Source: Haliea sp. (lineage in GTDB: Bacteria; Pseudomonadota; Gammaproteobacteria; Pseudomonadales; Halieaceae). From it: 8,772 nt of DNA. Under the pieces are notes generated by a model. The model did no database searches and was not told the DNA's origin. It was given only the letters and a program-made list of their open reading frames with translations. Location: the NCBI GenBank assembly GCA_016704305.1, contig JADJAL010000066.1, positions 1-8,772 on the forward strand. Reading direction: 5' to 3'. The position numbers and the translations under genes were made by a program. Positions 7,739-8,772 of this stretch are shown one piece after another. Position 1 is the stretch's first letter, and the number at the start of each line of letters is the position of its first letter.

Positions 7739-7751
7739 ATCATCGCTGACT

Positions 7752-7898
7752 TCAGGGGTAACGCTCAGGATGCTCGATGGTATCGGTGCCCAGATCCACA
7801 TCGGAGTCTGGCCAGTAAAAGTATCACGGGATGGTTCTTCAATGTTGAGAATTTTGTAGCGGCGCGTCCTTGAACCATGGAAAGTCGTCGTAGGAAAA
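7752..7898 (-). pseudogene. DUF2442-family protein relic, N-terminally truncated and frameshifted
   Basis: Minus-strand fragments YDDFPWFKDAPLQ, ILNIEEPSRDTF and YWPDSDVDLGTDTIEHPERY followed by a TGA stop (7752-7754) match the C-terminal two thirds of DUF2442 proteins (pattern FPWFKDA, WPDLDVDL, EHPERFP). Two frame changes split it. Only about 25 bases separate the first recognisable residues from the DUF4160 stop at 7922, too little for the missing N-terminal beta strands, so it is truncated. DUF2442 genes commonly follow DUF4160 genes, and such pairs have been suggested to be toxin-antitoxin-like; function unproven. Confidence 0.68.
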
Positions 7899-7921
7899 TG
7901 CTCAGTATCGTTTGAGAAAGC

Positions 7922-8196
7922 TTAACCAGAGGCCATGGCTGGAGACGTTTGACGTCTCAGCTCGAAGAAGGAGTTCCATGCACTGGTAGGTTCATCAAAG
8001 TGATCCTCGACTATTTCCCTGATTTTAGCCAATTGGGCGTCGGATAGCCCATGGTTTTTAGCGGGGACCGATTTCCGGCTCCAGCCAGAAATTTGGCTTC
8101 ATCTCGGGCTATGGACATGCACGATAACTTCCGAGATTCTTCTCGCGAGAAGAAATAGAAGCAGTATCCTCTTTCACGGAAAACTGTTGGGCTCAT
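7922..8196 (-). pseudogene. DUF4160-family protein, frameshifted
   Basis: The ATG at 8196 has a strong AGGAG six to seven bases upstream and begins MSPTVFRERGYCFYFFSREE, the hallmark of DUF4160. After a damaged HVHV region and a frame change it continues as PAKNHGLSDAQLAKIREIVE and DHFDEPTSAWNSFFELRR to a TAA at 7922. At 91 codons it has the normal family length, so one or two small indels (near 8130 and 8070) are the only defect. It sits just upstream of the DUF2442 relic, the usual partner. Function unknown; DUF4160/DUF2442 pairs are candidate toxin-antitoxin systems by gene context. Confidence 0.78.
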
Positions 8197-8723
8197 GTGC
8201 TGCTCCTGATTACATAACACCAGCAGCGAAGGCGAGAGCCGAACCGCAGGTTTACTAGTCCAGCCTCGCGGGGCGCGCGTTCCTGTCCCCTTGTCAGGCG
8301 GCGACAGTTTTGCCCAATCAATTCCAATGACTGCAATACAGTATCCAAGGAAGTCTTGGCCTGGCCCGGACCGTTGCGATTCATGCCAAGAGGCTGCATC
8401 TTCCGGATCGAAGTTCCGCCTCTTCCCTGAGTCGGACAATGTGGGTGCATAGGCGATTTCGAATGTCCAGCCCGCGGCCTCCGAGGCAGGGTCAGCCGAG
8501 TTCCCGTCAGCAAGAGAAGGCATTCAGGCGACGATCGAGATAATACTTCTGATCTGCCGTCAGTGGACCCGCTTTCTGATCTGTTAATGGGCAATACTGT
8601 CCCATAAATGCTACGACAATCGAATACGCTCTTCGACGGGAAGTTTTTGTAGGGTTGCGTCCGTTGTTAAAGATCGTACTCCTTGGACGTGAACTTTCCA
8701 CGTCACGATTGGGGCCGCCAACA
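8197..8723. other. Stretch with open frames but no recognisable gene
   Basis: About 530 bases upstream of the DUF4160 relic. Minus-strand frames are open for up to 130-170 codons, but I recognise no domain. The most protein-like piece is TDQKAGPLTADQKYYLDRRL at about 8580-8525, in a frame of 84 codons that opens at an ATG inside the repeat at 8724-8772. Given the decay on both sides, this may be the remains of another small gene. No transposase, tRNA or terminator was seen. Confidence 0.4.
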
Positions 8724-8772
8724 GGGCGCGGGCTTAAGCCTTTAATGGTTGGTGTCTTCATACTAAGCCATA
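8724..8772 (-). repeat. Dispersed repeat, copy D, cut by the window edge
   Basis: The plus strand reads GGGCGCGGGCTTAAGCC, then TTTAATGGTTGGTGTCTTC and ATACTAAGCCATA, uninterrupted through the junction that is split between copies B and C. It contains the perfect palindrome GGCTTAAGCC (8731-8740). The second pairing arm would lie just beyond the window. Confidence 0.75.

Overview
The window looks like an accessory stretch of a GC-rich, plant-polysaccharide-degrading proteobacterium, probably a gammaproteobacterium of the Cellvibrio/Saccharophagus/Xanthomonas type. That placement is inferred from gene content (a GH10 xylanase lipoprotein, a FucP-type sugar symporter, an acid-sugar dehydratase, a RhaM-type mutarotase) and not from a phylogenetic marker. 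Nearly every recognisable gene is interrupted by small insertions or deletions. Either this is a strongly decayed region or the sequence is of uneven quality; the window alone cannot decide.

Layout. 1-1012 (minus) is a multiply frameshifted AraC-family regulator that runs off the left edge. Divergent from it, about 1174-2253 (plus) holds a badly broken gene for an unrecognised, probably exported protein. 2254-5192 (minus) is a sugar-use operon read right to left: a FucP-like MFS proton symporter, a mandelate-racemase-type acid-sugar dehydratase and an L-rhamnose mutarotase. Together these suggest uptake, anomer interconversion and non-phosphorylative (sugar acid) breakdown of an L-fucose- or L-rhamnose-like sugar. 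5193-5561 is intergenic and holds one copy of a dispersed repeat. 5562-7051 (minus) is a frameshifted GH10 endo-xylanase lipoprotein whose catalytic acid/base glutamate reads as glycine.

7052-8772 is a graveyard of small stress or toxin-antitoxin-type modules on the minus strand: a DUF4160 gene, a truncated DUF2442 gene, then higB and higA relics. The same repeat family occurs here three more times. One copy lies at the right edge. The other two are half copies that sit directly on either side of the higBA relic, as if the module now occupies the middle of one repeat. This split repeat, compared with the uninterrupted copy in front of the sugar operon, is the most interesting structure in the window.
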